Translations under genes and position numbers: made by a program
Assembly (NCBI GenBank): GCA_964494475.1
Contig: CAZBRS010000030.1
Location: 1-64,000, forward strand
DNA from: CAZBRS01 sp964494475
GTDB lineage: Bacteria > Myxococcota_A > UBA9042 > CAZBRS01
Length of the DNA stretch: 64,000 bases
Reading direction: 5' to 3'
Notes under the pieces: model-generated
Seen by the model: the letters and a program-made list of their open reading frames with translations, nothing else
Databases searched by the model: none
Told to the model about the DNA's origin: nothing
Shown here: in pieces, positions 30,972 to 38,635 of the stretch
Layout: the number at the start of each line of letters is the position of its first letter
Numbering within the stretch: position 1 is the first letter of the stretch

Positions 30972-31484
30972 ATGCTCTGCGAAGAATCCGCCCTCAAGCT
31001 GACCATCAACGCCCGCATCTATCCCCTCGAGGCGGTGATGGCCGCCTCGTACACGTTCCTCGATCGGGCCTACGTGCTGCTCGACAAGGACAAGACCGAT
31101 CTCGTCGTACAGCTGTGGCCCAAAGAGGGGCAGGCGGCTCGCGCGACCGAGGGCGACTTCTACAACGAGCTCCTCAACGAGGCGCTGCGCCTGAAGATCT
31201 CGAAGCAGAACCAGCAGGTCCGCGAGATGGTGATCAACCGCGCCCTGTTCGCGGCCACCAACACCAACGTCGAAGAAGAGGTGCTCGACCGCGCCCTCGA
31301 TTCGCTCGACAACCTCGACGACCTGAACCTCGATCTCGACAGCGACAACCTCGACTTCCTCGATGACCCGCTCGGCATCGCGGTCCCGTGGGAAGAGAAG
31401 TTCGCGGCCGACGGCAAGAAGAAGGAGGCCGAGCCCGTGGCGACCGACGCCGCGGCCGAGGCGCCGAAGGCGGAGGAGAAGTGA
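30972..31484 (+). CDS. hxsD: His-Xaa-Ser system protein HxsD-like
   Basis: A 170-residue soluble protein. The first ~100 residues follow the HxsD pattern: LTINARIYPLEAVMAASYTF, a short beta hairpin (VVQLWPKEG), then FYNELLNEALRLKIS and REMVINRALF. The LLNxxxLR core is the family's named motif. HxsD accompanies radical SAM enzymes in His-Xaa-Ser peptide systems. Its biochemical role is not established, but a leader-binding or scaffold role is plausible. The remaining ~70 residues are a strongly acidic extension (NLDDLNLDLDSDNLDFLDD) ending in Ala/Glu/Lys repeats, which looks like an addition. The stop and the next start share one base (TGATG). Confidence 0.82.
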   Translation: MLCEESALKLTINARIYPLEAVMAASYTFLDRAYVLLDKDKTDLVVQLWPKEGQAARATEGDFYNELLNEALRLKISKQNQQVREMVINRALFAATNTNVEEEVLDRALDSLDNLDDLNLDLDSDNLDFLDDPLGIAVPWEEKFAADGKKKEAEPVATDAAAEAPKAEEK

Positions 31485-31717
31485 TGGCCTCCACGACGAT
31501 CCGGTTCAACGCTGCCATCTACAGCAAGGCCGCCCTCGAGGCCACGCGCGACGCGTACGTCGAGTTCGCGCGCCTGGGCCTCCAGAAAGAGGGCACGGCG
31601 TGGTGCCTCGAGGTCGAGTCGATCACGGACGAGATCGCGCCCGAGGTTCTGGCGCACGAGATCATGAACTTCGCGCTCGCCGAGACGGCGCACCAGAAGA
31701 GAGGGGTCTCCGCATGA
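31484..31717 (+). CDS. Second small HxsD-like protein
   Basis: A 77-residue protein between hxsD and hxsB, joined by 1-nt and 4-nt overlaps. Its layout resembles a shortened HxsD: IRFNAAIYSKAALEATRDAY matches the HxsD opening, then a strand (WCLEVESI) and a C-terminal helix (EVLAHEIMNFALAETAHQKR). The similarity is by eye and weak. The two proteins may form a heterodimer that presents the repeat precursor to HxsB (inference). It has a single Cys in AWCLEV. Confidence 0.6.
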   Translation: MASTTIRFNAAIYSKAALEATRDAYVEFARLGLQKEGTAWCLEVESITDEIAPEVLAHEIMNFALAETAHQKRGVSA

Positions 31718-33255
31718 CGCGCGCAGCGGCCCCAAAGGCCAAGACCACCAAGACCAAGGCGCTCTCCCATCCCACGCCGGCCCTGCTGAAGAGCTACGAT
31801 CCGGCGTTCTCGGGCATGTTCCGCTTCAAGCAGTTTCCGTCGGGCAAGGTGCTGCTCACGAACGACAGCGGCTCCTGGGTCTTCGTCACGAGCGACGAGT
31901 TCGCGCAGTTCGTCGCCGGCACGCTCCCCGAGGACACCGAGACCTGGCGTCGGCTCTCCGAGCGCAACTTCATCCGCGCCACGTTCCACCTCGACGCCGA
32001 GGCCGAGGCGTACCGCCGCCGTTACCGCTATCTGCTGAGCGGGCCCATCCTGCACATCCTCGTGACCACGCTGCAGTGCAACCACACCTGCGTGTATTGC
32101 CACGCCAGTCGCGAGAAGGTGGGCACCAAGGGCGTCGACATGACACCCGAGACGGCCGACATCGTGCTCGACCGCGTGTTCAAGACCACCGCGCCGGCGC
32201 TCACCATCGAGTTCCAGGGCGGCGAGCCGCTGCTCAACTGGGACGTGATCCAGCACGTCATCGAGAGCGGCGCAAGGCGGGCGGTCGAGACCGACAAGAA
32301 GGTCGAGTTCGCGCTCGTCACGAACCTCACGCTCATGGACGAAGCCAAGTTCCAGTACCTGCTCGATCACCGCGTGCAGATCTCCACGTCGCTCGACGGC
32401 CCGGCCTCGGTCCACAACAAGAACCGCCCGGTCACCGGCTGCAACTCGTTCGACGAGACGGTCGCCTGGATCAAGCGCATCAACGCGGCGTACCTCGAGC
32501 GCGGCCTCGACCCGCACACGTACCACGTCGAGGCGCTCCTGACCGTGAGCCGCCATTCCCTGAAGCACTGGAAGGAGATCGTCGACACGTACGTCGAGCT
32601 GGGCTTCAAGACCATCAACCTGCGGCCCTTGAACCCGTTCGGCTTCGCGAGCTCCACCTATTCGCGCATCGGTTACTCCGTCGAGGAGTACCTCGAGTTC
32701 TACCTCAACGCACTCAAGTACATCATCGAGATCAACAAGCAGGGCACCGAGATCCTCGAGCGCCAGGCCGCGCTCTTCCTCACCAAGATCCTCGGCCAGG
32801 AAGACCCGAACTTCCTCGATCTCCGCTCTCCCTGCGGCGCCGGTGTCGGCCAGATCGCGTACAACTACGACGGCGCCGTCTTCACCTGCGACGAAGGCCG
32901 CATGGTCCACCAGATGGGGGACGACGCCTTCCTCATCGGCGACGTTCGTGAGCTCGATTACCGCGACATCGTCCAGAGCGATGTCGTCAAGGCCACCCTC
33001 ATCGCCTCCGAGGTCGATGGGCTCCCGTCGGCGGTGAACGACGCCTACCGGCCCTACATCGGAGTCTGTCCGGTCTACAATTACTCGCAGCAGGGTTCCC
33101 TGGCCGGAAACCTGAGGACCAATGCCCGCCTGCAGATAGACGTCGGCGTCTTGGATTTTTTGTTTACACAGCTGGCCGAAGGCGATATCATTACTCTCGA
33201 CGTGCTCGGCAAGTGGGCGCTCCGCAAGGAGCGCGACTGGTACTTTGAACACTAG
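31714..33255 (+). CDS. hxsB: HxsB-like radical SAM maturase
   Basis: A 513-residue radical SAM enzyme. Residues ~20-115 form an N-terminal domain with a winged-helix look (FRFKQFPSGKVLLTNDSGSW). The radical SAM motif is TLQCNHTCVYCHASR near 124-130, followed by EFQGGEPLLNW, VTNLTLMDE, STSLDGPASVHNKNRP and the barrel end NLRPLNPFGFA. The SPASM-type region begins CGAGVGQIAYNYDGAVFTCD, then EGRM, and ends GVCPVYNYSQQGS, all HxsB hallmarks. Between them the usual Cys-x2-Cys and PYCG cysteines read PSAVNDAYRPYIG, so auxiliary-cluster ligands are missing. It overlaps the preceding gene by ATGA. No HxsC partner is adjacent. Confidence 0.88.
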   Translation: MTRAAAPKAKTTKTKALSHPTPALLKSYDPAFSGMFRFKQFPSGKVLLTNDSGSWVFVTSDEFAQFVAGTLPEDTETWRRLSERNFIRATFHLDAEAEAYRRRYRYLLSGPILHILVTTLQCNHTCVYCHASREKVGTKGVDMTPETADIVLDRVFKTTAPALTIEFQGGEPLLNWDVIQHVIESGARRAVETDKKVEFALVTNLTLMDEAKFQYLLDHRVQISTSLDGPASVHNKNRPVTGCNSFDETVAWIKRINAAYLERGLDPHTYHVEALLTVSRHSLKHWKEIVDTYVELGFKTINLRPLNPFGFASSTYSRIGYSVEEYLEFYLNALKYIIEINKQGTEILERQAALFLTKILGQEDPNFLDLRSPCGAGVGQIAYNYDGAVFTCDEGRMVHQMGDDAFLIGDVRELDYRDIVQSDVVKATLIASEVDGLPSAVNDAYRPYIGVCPVYNYSQQGSLAGNLRTNARLQIDVGVLDFLFTQLAEGDIITLDVLGKWALRKERDWYFEH

Positions 33256-33278
33256 CGCATCAGGGTGGGTGGGCCATC

Positions 33279-33805
33279 ATGAAGAAGACCTTGCCTCAGG
33301 TCCGCAGGAAGGTGTCGTCGTTCCTCACCAGTGAGGAGGGCAAGATCACGCGCAAACACGTCGCGAAGATCTCGGCCTTCATGCTGATGGCGGGTACGAC
33401 GTCCGGAGCTGCGGCGAGCGCCTTCGGTGCCGAAGAGGACTCCCTCGGCGAGAAGCTGGACGACGGCCACCTGGTCGCGTCGCACTGCTCGCACGCCAGC
33501 CACGGCTCGCACGGCTCGCACGGCAGCCACGGCTCGCACGGCTCGCACGGCAGCCACGGCTCGCACGGTAGCCACGGCAGCCACGGCTCGCACGGCAGCC
33601 ACGGCTCGCACGGCAGCCACGGCTCGCACGGCAGCCACGGCTCNNNNNNNNNNNNNNNNNNNNNNNNNNNNNNNNNNNNNNNNNNNNNNNNNNNNNNNNN
33701 NNNNNNNNNNNNNNNNNNNNNNNNNNNNNNNNNNNNNNNNNNNCGCACGGCAGCCACGGCTCGCACGGCAGCCACGGCTCGCACGGCAGCCACGGCTCCT
33801 GGTAG
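33279..33805 (+). CDS. His-Gly-Ser repeat precursor peptide (HxsA-like; interrupted by assembly gap)
   Basis: Predicted substrate of HxsB, 23 nt downstream of it. The leader (MKKTLPQVRRKVSSFLTSEE, then GKITRKHVAKISAFMLMAG and TTSGAAASAFGAEE) carries a weak hydrophobic stretch. The core begins near residue 70 with HCS and HAS, continues as uninterrupted HGS tripeptides, and ends GSW before a TAG stop. Sixteen HGS units precede the 100-N gap (33644-33743). Deleting the N and one 55-bp copy restores the frame at 124 codons, giving at least 18 His-X-Ser units. Ser codons alternate TCG and AGC in a near 18-nt period. The modification is unknown. His-rich repeats could bind metal. Confidence 0.85.
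33589..33798. other. Scaffold gap (100 N) inside the HGS repeat
   Basis: 33589-33643 equals 33744-33798, with N at 33644-33743. The flanks are tandem repeat, so the array length is unresolved. Confidence 0.9.
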
Positions 33806-33814
33806 GCCCCGTCC

Positions 33815-33896
33815 CGCCGATTTCTCCCGACGCTGGTCCTCCCTGCTTCGCTCCTCGCCGATCCTCTCCTCGCCGCTTCTCTCCGGTCTTCTTTAC
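33815..33896 (+). terminator. C-rich, G-poor stretch, possible Rho-dependent termination site of the Hxs operon
   Basis: The 80 nt after the repeat gene are a pyrimidine-rich tract with repeated CTCCTCGCCG-like units and few purines. This composition is typical of rut sites, and no intrinsic hairpin with a U-run is seen. Inference from composition only. Confidence 0.3.
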
Positions 33897-33920
33897 AAGG
33901 CCCCGCGGGCCTTCTATAAT
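33892..33920 (+). promoter_or_regulatory. Promoter with a palindrome in its spacer, before the Kazal lipoprotein gene
   Basis: TTTACA (33892-33897), exactly 17 nt, then consensus TATAAT (33915-33920), 47 nt before the ATG. A 7-bp inverted repeat AAGGCCC-CGC-GGGCCTT (33897-33913) fills the spacer and could be an operator. Alternatively it is the hairpin of a weak terminator for the Hxs transcript. Confidence 0.6.
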
Positions 33921-33967
33921 CGTTGTGCTGTGCGTCGATACACGGTACCTGCCGAAGGAGTGACTTC

Positions 33968-36478
33968 ATGCGCGGTCTGATGGTCGGTCTGGTGGTCTGG
34001 TCCGCTATTTCGCTGGCGGGCTGTGGCGGCACTTCGACGGGTAACTCCGACAAGGTCGACGAGGTCGCCGACGAGGTCAGCGCCGACGGCCAGGTCGAAA
34101 CCGACGCGGTCAATCCCTGCGAGGTGCCGTGCGGCGACGCCTGCTGTGCCGACGGTTGGAAATGCGGGGCCGACGAGGCCTGCTACCAGTGCATCAAGGA
34201 CGTGCAGTGCGCCGCCTTCGAGGGCTGCGAGGGCGATCGTTGCCGGTGCACCGCCGACAAGCTCTGCGAGCTGAAGCCCTGCGACGCCGACTGCCCCGAT
34301 TGGCAGCACTGCGAGTGGGGCGCCGCCGGCATGGCCTGCGTGCCCGACGTGTGCGAGACCGCGTGCGATCCGGGCTACCGCTGCGTCGACGACGAGTGCG
34401 AGGCGTACTGCGACAAGGCCTGTGAGGCGTGGCAGGAGTGCGCGTGGGACGGCGACGCCATGGTCTGCGTCGATCTGCCCTGCGAGCCCCTCTGCCCCTC
34501 CCACCAGCACTGCGAGCAGGCCGAGTGCGTGGCCAACGAGTGCACCGACATCTCGACCGACGACTGCGAAGACAAGGAGTGCAAGTGCCTGACCGACGGC
34601 TCGTGCGGCGAGTGCTCGGGCTGCCCCGAGCCGTGTGACGAGGGCTCCGCGTGCCAGTTGGTCGACGACGAATACACGTGCGTCGTGATCATCTGCGAGC
34701 CCGCGTGCGCGGTGGGCCTGCACTGCACCGAGGCCAAGCAGTGCCTGCCGAATGTTTGCGACCCCGAATGCGCCGAGGGGGGCCTCTGTCTGAAGCACAA
34801 CGGCACCGACGCCGATTGCCAGTACACGTGCGAGCCCGAGTGCGAAGACTGGCAGTGGTGCAACCTGGGCGCGTGCGAAGACCTGCCCTGCGTGCCCGCC
34901 TGCGGCGAGGGTGAGCACTGCGAGCAGGCCGCCTGCGTCGACACGGTCTGTGAGCCGGCCTGCGCCCTGGGCCAGGCCTGCCAGTGGAGCGACGCCACCG
35001 ACAAGGCGTCGTGCGTCGCGATCGCGTGCGATTCGCCCTGCGCCGACTACGAGTACTGCGACGACAAGAACCAGTGCCAGGCTTTCGTCTGTGACCCTGT
35101 CTGCGAGAAGGAAGAGCACTGCGGCGCGCAGGACATCGACGCCGATGGCACCGACATCTGTGTGCCGAACGAGTGCGACACGGTCTGCGACCCGGTGCTC
35201 GAGTTCTGCAACCAGGACGGGGACTGCAAACCCGTCTGCGATTGCTCGGGCGCGCCCGTCGAGCCCGTGTGCGGCCTTGTCGACACCGGGTCGGGCGGGG
35301 CCTTCCAGATCTTCCAGAGCATGTGCGAGTTGTCGTGCGCGCTCGCCTCGGTCGCCAACTGCGCCGAGTTGCCCGTGCAGCAGGTCTGCGACCTCGCGGG
35401 CTACCTGGCGAACCCCCAGGCCGACAACACCTACGACAATGTCTGCTACGCCGCGTGCGCGGGCGTCGACACCGAGCAGATCCAGGCCGGCGAGTGCGAG
35501 TGCGCCATGACCTGCACCGACGCTCAGTTGGGCGACAAGCCGGTGTGCGGCCAGGACTGCTTCGACTACCAGAACCCCTGCGAGGCCATGTGCGCCGGCG
35601 TCAACGTGCAGTTCCCCCACGAGTGCCCCGCAGGCTGCGGCCTCTGCTCGCCCTGCGACGAAGAGACGTACCTCGATCCGGTCTGCGGCACCAACGGCGT
35701 GACCTACCTTTCGATGTGCGACCTCGCCACCTGCAACTCCGGCGTCGAGTTCAACTACCCGGGCGTGTGCGTTCCGAGCACGTGTGCCTGCTCGGCGAAC
35801 CCGACGCCGGTCTGCGGCATGCTGCCCGGCGACGATCTGTGGCAGACGTTCGTGAACCCCTGTGTGGCCAACTGCCTCGACGCCACCACGTACTTCGACT
35901 GGACGTGCACGTCGTGCGACCCGCGCCCCGAAGCCCCCGTCTGCGCCTACAACGAGCTCACGGGCTGGGACGTGCTGCCGAACCAGTGCATCGTCGACTC
36001 CTACAACTTCTACACGACCAGCTACGCCGGCGCGTGCGTGTGCTGCGGAGGCGCGCCCGACCTCATCGACGGCTGCTGCGATCTGAATGTCCGCGAGCCC
36101 GTGTGCGGCGTCGACGGCGTCACCTACGCCAACGAGTGCGCGCTCTCCTGCGCGGGGGTCGCCAAGGACTACGAGGGCGCGTGCACCTGCCCGTCCACGT
36201 GGGCGCCGGTCTGCGGCGACAGCGTGCTCGAGACCGGCAAGAAGTACACCTACGGCAACGAGTGCATCGCCAAGTCGATCTACGGCGTCACCACGTTCAC
36301 GGCCGGCGCCTGCCCGCTGTGCACGCTGGCCTGCTCGGGCGACGACCCCGACCCGGTCTGCGGCCTCGACGGGGTCTCGTACCCCAACGTGTGCTACCTC
36401 TTGAAGTGCAACGGCGACACCATCCAGCTGCACCTCGACGACACCGAGTGCAACGACGTCTGCGAGAGCTGCCCGTAG
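33968..36478 (+). CDS. Cys-rich lipoprotein with Kazal-type inhibitor-like domains
   Basis: An 836-residue exported lipoprotein with lipobox ISLAGC and a Asp/Val/Glu linker. Residues ~45-420 are about fifteen short Cys modules of the form C-x3-C-x5-C-x5-C with recurring WQxC, HCExAxC and CDPxC motifs. From ~420 to the end are six or more Kazal-like modules, the clearest being EPVCGVDGVTYANECALSCA, DPVCGTNGVTYLSMCDLATC and DPVCGLDGVSYPNVCYLLKC. Kazal domains usually inhibit serine proteases. In bacteria they are frequent in surface proteins of Myxococcota and the role is unproven. AAGGAG precedes the ATG. It has its own strong promoter, so it is probably separate from the Hxs operon. Confidence 0.82.
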   Translation: MRGLMVGLVVWSAISLAGCGGTSTGNSDKVDEVADEVSADGQVETDAVNPCEVPCGDACCADGWKCGADEACYQCIKDVQCAAFEGCEGDRCRCTADKLCELKPCDADCPDWQHCEWGAAGMACVPDVCETACDPGYRCVDDECEAYCDKACEAWQECAWDGDAMVCVDLPCEPLCPSHQHCEQAECVANECTDISTDDCEDKECKCLTDGSCGECSGCPEPCDEGSACQLVDDEYTCVVIICEPACAVGLHCTEAKQCLPNVCDPECAEGGLCLKHNGTDADCQYTCEPECEDWQWCNLGACEDLPCVPACGEGEHCEQAACVDTVCEPACALGQACQWSDATDKASCVAIACDSPCADYEYCDDKNQCQAFVCDPVCEKEEHCGAQDIDADGTDICVPNECDTVCDPVLEFCNQDGDCKPVCDCSGAPVEPVCGLVDTGSGGAFQIFQSMCELSCALASVANCAELPVQQVCDLAGYLANPQADNTYDNVCYAACAGVDTEQIQAGECECAMTCTDAQLGDKPVCGQDCFDYQNPCEAMCAGVNVQFPHECPAGCGLCSPCDEETYLDPVCGTNGVTYLSMCDLATCNSGVEFNYPGVCVPSTCACSANPTPVCGMLPGDDLWQTFVNPCVANCLDATTYFDWTCTSCDPRPEAPVCAYNELTGWDVLPNQCIVDSYNFYTTSYAGACVCCGGAPDLIDGCCDLNVREPVCGVDGVTYANECALSCAGVAKDYEGACTCPSTWAPVCGDSVLETGKKYTYGNECIAKSIYGVTTFTAGACPLCTLACSGDDPDPVCGLDGVSYPNVCYLLKCNGDTIQLHLDDTECNDVCESCP

Positions 36479-36505
36479 ATCCGACCGGCGAACTCCGTTC
36501 CGCCC

Positions 36506-37366
36506 CTACGATTCTCCATCGATCAACAGCCTGCCCGAGCGCCACGAACGGAGCCTGGCCGCCAGTTCGCGCCGCTCGCGCCGGCCCGGGTGGTGCGCCT
36601 CGGGGCCCCCGCCATGGGCCGCGCGGCCGATGGGTACGTAGCCCGTCATCACGTTCACCGTCACGTCGGGCCAGCGCTCCAGCGCGGCGAGCGCGGGGCG
36701 GGTGCAGCAGTCGAGGTGGCCCGGCACCGCCAGGTGGCGCACGAGCAGGGGCACGCCGCGCGCGTGAAGCGCCTCGAGGTTGCCGAGGAGCACGTCGACG
36801 TAGGGCGTGACGCCGCCCAGGCGGAGGGCACAGGCGTGGCCGCCGAACTTCAGGTCGGCGAGCACGAGGTCGGCCGTTCGGGCCAGCGCGTCGAGCGCGA
36901 CGGGCTCGGCCCACAGGTTGGTGTTCACGACCAGGGGCAGCTCGCCGAGCGCCGTCGCGCGTGCCTGCAGGAAGCGCACGAGCGCCGGCAGGTTGACGAC
37001 GGGCTCCCCTCCGACGAACTGGAACGTGCGCGCTCCGGCGCGCCGCATGGCCTCGACGCGTTCCGACCCCGGGTACTCGGCCAGGCGGGGCCCCACGTCG
37101 GGCTCCAGGACCACGTCGCCCTCCGAGCAGTAGACGCACCGCAGGCTGCAGCCCGACAGGAAGACCGCGTACGAGGGGATGAGCGCGCGCTCCTCGCCGA
37201 CATGGAGCAGGTCCTTGTACACGTGCGCGTCGGCGCCGAGGCCGCAGCGGCCGGTGGTCACGCGTCGGTCGACCCCGCAGCGGTGCGGGCAGAGCCGGCA
37301 GGCGGCGAGCTCGCGGTCCAGCTCCGCGCCGAGGGCAGCGAGATCGGTCTCGTGGCGGCGGACCAC
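36506..37366 (-). CDS. PflX-like radical SAM protein (COG1313 type)
   Basis: A 286-residue radical SAM protein. The N-terminus has CRLCPHRCGVDRRVTTGRCG, the extra Cys motif of the PflX/pyruvate-formate-lyase-activating-like group. The radical SAM cluster motif is SGCSLRCVYCSEGD (CxxxCxxC) near residues 72-79, followed by FVGGEPVVNLPAL, VVNTNLWAEP and VLADLKFGG. These proteins are thought to activate or modify an unknown partner, and no glycyl-radical enzyme is in the window. It starts at a GTG (37366), 13 nt after purA on the same strand, so it may be co-transcribed with it. It converges with the Kazal lipoprotein gene. Confidence 0.82.
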   Translation of the reverse strand: MVRRHETDLAALGAELDRELAACRLCPHRCGVDRRVTTGRCGLGADAHVYKDLLHVGEERALIPSYAVFLSGCSLRCVYCSEGDVVLEPDVGPRLAEYPGSERVEAMRRAGARTFQFVGGEPVVNLPALVRFLQARATALGELPLVVNTNLWAEPVALDALARTADLVLADLKFGGHACALRLGGVTPYVDVLLGNLEALHARGVPLLVRHLAVPGHLDCCTRPALAALERWPDVTVNVMTGYVPIGRAAHGGGPEAHHPGRRERRELAARLRSWRSGRLLIDGES

Positions 37367-37379
37367 CGGGTTGCCCGCT

Positions 37380-38618
37380 TCAGCGTTGGACGACGTCGTC
37401 GCGACCGGGGCCCAGCGAGACCCAGCTCACGGGGGTGGCGGTGCCCTGCTCGATGGCCTCGACGAAGGCGGCGTAGGGGCCGAGCGCGAGCGTGGCGCCG
37501 GCGCTGGGGCCCACGGGGGGCAGCGCGGCGAAAGGACGGGTGATCGGGATCGCGTGCTCGAGCCTGTGGGGGATGACGTCGGGGTCGGCGTAGGACGTCG
37601 CTACCTCGAACCCCTCGGAGAGCACGGTGAGCACGTCGATCTTGGTCATGACCAGATCGGTCACGCCGTTGATGCGGCAGGCGTAGGCCAGCAGGGGCAG
37701 ATCGAGCCAGCCGCAGCGCCGGGGGCGCCCGGTGGTCGAGCCGAACTCGCGCCCGGCGTCGCGCAGGCGCTCGCCCGTGGCGTTCGTGAGCTCGGTCGGG
37801 AACGGGCCGTTGCCCACGCGCGTGACGTAGGCCTTGAACACGCCGTAGACGCGGTCGATTTCGGTGTAGGGGATGCCCGTGTAGGCCAGCAGGCCGGCGA
37901 GGGTGGTGCACGACGAGGTCACGTAGGGGTACGTGCCGCGGAAGATGTCGAGCAGGGTGCCCTGCGCGCCCTCGGCCAGCACCCGGCGGCCCGACCGCAG
38001 GCCCCTGTCCAGCTCGGGCAGCACGTCGGCGACGAACGGCGCCAGGCGGGCGCCCTGGGCCACCAGCGCGGCCACCAGGTCGCCCTGGCCCTCGCGCATC
38101 CAGGCTTCGAGCCCGCGCACCTCGGCCTGCGCCTCGAGCCGGGCCCGCACCGTGGCGGCGTCGGCCAGGTCGCAGAGGCGCAGGCCCCGGCGACCCACCA
38201 GGTCTTCGTAGGCCGGGCCGATCCCGCGCCCGGTGGTGCCGATGGCGCCGCAGTAGCGACGGTCGACCTCGCGGTGCACGGCCGTGATCACGTTGCACGC
38301 GGGGTCGATGCCGAGTCGACCCGGGGTGAGCTCGGCGCCGAGCGCCGTCACCTTGTCGAGCTCGCCGAGCAGCACCTCGAGGTCGAGCACCACGCCCGGT
38401 CCGATCAGGTTCTGCGTCGCGGGGCGGAAGATGCCCGAGGGGATCAGGTGCAGGACCACCCGTTGTTCGACGCCGCCGTGTCGTACGTAGATGGTGTGTC
38501 CGGCGTTGTTGCCGCCCTGGAACCGGAGCACGACCTCGAAGCCTTCGGCGAAGAGGTCGCAGATCTTCCCCTTGCCCTCGTCCCCCCATTGGAGACCCAG
38601 GACCACGGATACGGGCAT
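37380..38618 (-). CDS. purA: Adenylosuccinate synthetase
   Basis: A 412-residue enzyme that uses GTP to join IMP and aspartate, the first step from IMP to AMP. The signature GLQWGDEGKGKICD lies at residues ~8-21, with Asp13 as catalytic base, then GNNAGHTI, IGTTGRGIGPAYEDL, AEGAQGTLLDI, TSSCTT, EFGSTTGRPRRCGWLDL and KIDVL. The length is slightly short of the usual 425-430, but no motif is missing. GGGAGG precedes the ATG at 38618. The gene for the exported barrel protein starts far upstream on the same strand and ends 17 nt before it. Confidence 0.96.
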   Translation of the reverse strand: MPVSVVLGLQWGDEGKGKICDLFAEGFEVVLRFQGGNNAGHTIYVRHGGVEQRVVLHLIPSGIFRPATQNLIGPGVVLDLEVLLGELDKVTALGAELTPGRLGIDPACNVITAVHREVDRRYCGAIGTTGRGIGPAYEDLVGRRGLRLCDLADAATVRARLEAQAEVRGLEAWMREGQGDLVAALVAQGARLAPFVADVLPELDRGLRSGRRVLAEGAQGTLLDIFRGTYPYVTSSCTTLAGLLAYTGIPYTEIDRVYGVFKAYVTRVGNGPFPTELTNATGERLRDAGREFGSTTGRPRRCGWLDLPLLAYACRINGVTDLVMTKIDVLTVLSEGFEVATSYADPDVIPHRLEHAIPITRPFAALPPVGPSAGATLALGPYAAFVEAIEQGTATPVSWVSLGPGRDDVVQR

Positions 38619-38635
38619 GGACGCCTCCCTGCTGT

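Noticed and set aside
33480..33800. CRISPR-like or satellite array
   Set aside because: The repeat is coding, has no spacers, and every unit translates as His-Gly-Ser in the frame that starts at 33279.
33803..33805. Recoded stop (selenocysteine or pyrrolysine) at the end of the HGS protein
   Set aside because: The codon is TAG, no SECIS-like hairpin follows, and no open frame of interest continues.
36506..37366. Candidate HxsC, the usual second radical SAM of Hxs systems
   Set aside because: It has the PflX-type double Cys motif, is on the opposite strand, and is separated by the 2.5-kb Kazal lipoprotein gene.
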